This document shows, piece after piece, positions 7,284-7,636 of a stretch of DNA of 7,636 nt (the stretch's first letter is position 1; each line of letters opens with the position of its first letter). The notes below the pieces were generated by a model. It ran no database searches. It had not been told where the DNA came from and worked only from the letters and a program-made list of their open reading frames with translations. The position numbers and the translations under genes are program-made. The stretch is taken from NCBI GenBank assembly GCA_023423855.1, contig JAFAEU010000313.1:1-7636 (forward strand). Direction: 5' to 3'. This DNA comes from Pseudomonadota bacterium. Lineage in GTDB: Bacteria > Pseudomonadota > Gammaproteobacteria > Xanthomonadales > Xanthomonadaceae.

Positions 7284-7305
7284 TCTTTCGGGGCGGCGCG
7301 CTCAA
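7277..7305 (-). promoter_or_regulatory. sigma70-type promoter of the suf operon
   Basis: On the minus strand TTGAGC (7300-7305) and TACAAT (7277-7282) are separated by exactly 17 nt, matching consensus at 4 and 5 of 6 positions. Transcription would start near 7270 and give a leader of roughly 27 nt before the regulator ATG at 7243. It is the strongest promoter-like sequence in the window and lies ahead of the first gene of the operon. Confidence 0.6.
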
Positions 7306-7326
7306 ACGCGGGATTCAGCGCCCGGA

Positions 7327-7357
7327 CACGGATGACGGCTGTCACCCGTGACGGCTG
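7327..7357. repeat. Dyad and overlapping direct repeat in the divergent intergenic region
   Basis: CACGGATGAC (7327-7336), loop GGCT, GTCACCCGTG (7341-7350) form a 10-bp hairpin with one mismatch, which becomes a G-U pair in a minus-strand transcript. TGACGGCTG occurs twice, at 7333-7341 and 7349-7357, 16 nt apart. It lies between the divergent sufR and small membrane protein genes and may be a regulator site for either. Confidence 0.45.
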
Positions 7358-7381
7358 ATATCCGCGACTGTCGGGCGTGCC

Positions 7382-7410
7382 TTGGCTTGCCGATCATGGA
7401 CCCGTCCAAT
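7382..7410 (+). promoter_or_regulatory. Weak candidate promoter of the small membrane protein gene
   Basis: TTGGCT (7382-7387) and TCCAAT (7405-7410) are spaced by 17 nt on the plus strand, upstream of the ATG at 7443. Both hexamers are poor matches, so this is only a suggestion. Confidence 0.25.
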
Positions 7411-7442
7411 CGCGGACGACTGGCCAACAGGGAGAGACCAAC

Positions 7443-7616
7443 ATGATCGGCACGCACGCACATGCATCGGCGCAGACCTCCGGCCTGGTAAAGGCGGCCT
7501 TGATCGCCGGCGGCGTCTTCCTGCTGTGGCGGACGGCGCGCGGACTGCGCAACCTCGGCTGGACTGCATTCGGTCTGGGGATGGCGGCGTACTGGACCGG
7601 GTTCTGGCCGTTCTGA
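7443..7616 (+). CDS. Small hydrophobic membrane protein, unknown function
   Basis: A 57-aa protein with two hydrophobic stretches, about residues 15-29 (LVKAALIAGGVFLLW) and 38-55 (LGWTAFGLGMAAYWTGFW), separated by a basic turn (RTARGLRN). It probably spans the inner membrane as a short hairpin. The ATG at 7443 is favoured over an in-frame upstream start at 7377, because AGGGAG (7429-7434) lies 8 nt ahead and the upstream residues are not hydrophobic or family-like. It is transcribed away from sufR and shares their intergenic region. I do not recognise a family and assign no function; the gene could be unrelated to Fe-S assembly. Confidence 0.65.
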   Translation: MIGTHAHASAQTSGLVKAALIAGGVFLLWRTARGLRNLGWTAFGLGMAAYWTGFWPF

Positions 7617-7636
7617 CGCCGAAAGCGGCAGGCAGG

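Noticed and set aside
7244..7345. 34-residue N-terminal extension of the Rrf2 regulator
   Set aside because: It covers the promoter and operator region, and Rrf2 regulators start with the M-x-x-x-x-x-x-DYA motif found at 7243.
7618..7629. Short hairpin GCCG-AAAG-CGGC after the small membrane protein gene
   Set aside because: A 4-bp stem without a visible T-run before the window ends is too weak to call a terminator.

Overview
The window is the SUF iron-sulfur cluster assembly locus of a high-GC gammaproteobacterium, almost certainly a member of the Xanthomonadales (Lysobacteraceae). The grounds are the gene order Rrf2 regulator-sufB-sufC-sufD-sufS, the Xanthomonas-type SUF regulator, the strong GC third-position bias (which also produces long antisense open frames), and a GTAG-headed palindromic repeat like those of Stenotrophomonas and relatives. 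The genus cannot be fixed from the window.

Layout: every gene but one reads on the minus strand, so the locus runs from right to left. At the right edge (7443-7616, + strand) is a divergent gene for a 57-residue small membrane protein. Next comes a good sigma70-type promoter (about 7277-7305, minus) overlapped by an imperfect dyad that may be the operator. Then come the SUF regulator (6794-7243), sufB (5318-6778), a two-gene cassette not normally part of SUF (a 66-aa protein, 5114-5314, and a minimal nucleotidyltransferase, 4684-5130), sufC (3901-4671), a REPIN-like 107-bp inverted repeat, sufD (2487-3734) and sufS (1135-2481). Downstream of sufS is a gap holding two more palindromic repeats. 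After it come a GNAT acetyltransferase (430-969) and a Rieske-type ferredoxin (98-433), overlapping by ATGA. The left edge (1-97) has a Fur-box-like sequence inside a promoter pointing out of the window.

How it works together: the regulator senses Fe-S status through three cysteines and probably controls its own operon. SufS draws sulfur from cysteine, and SufB-SufC-SufD is the ATP-driven scaffold on which clusters form. No sufE, sufU or sufA is present, so the sulfur shuttle and carrier must lie elsewhere. The Rieske protein is itself a 2Fe-2S protein and a plausible client or partner.

The unusual part is that the operon has been invaded at several points. A coupled nucleotidyltransferase cassette lies between sufB and sufC. 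A paired repeat lies between sufC and sufD. A run of three palindromes lies inside the sufS reading frame and encodes an extra ~42-residue N-terminus. A GTAG repeat plus a 24-bp perfect palindrome follow sufS. No CRISPR array, tRNA, rRNA or transposase gene was seen.
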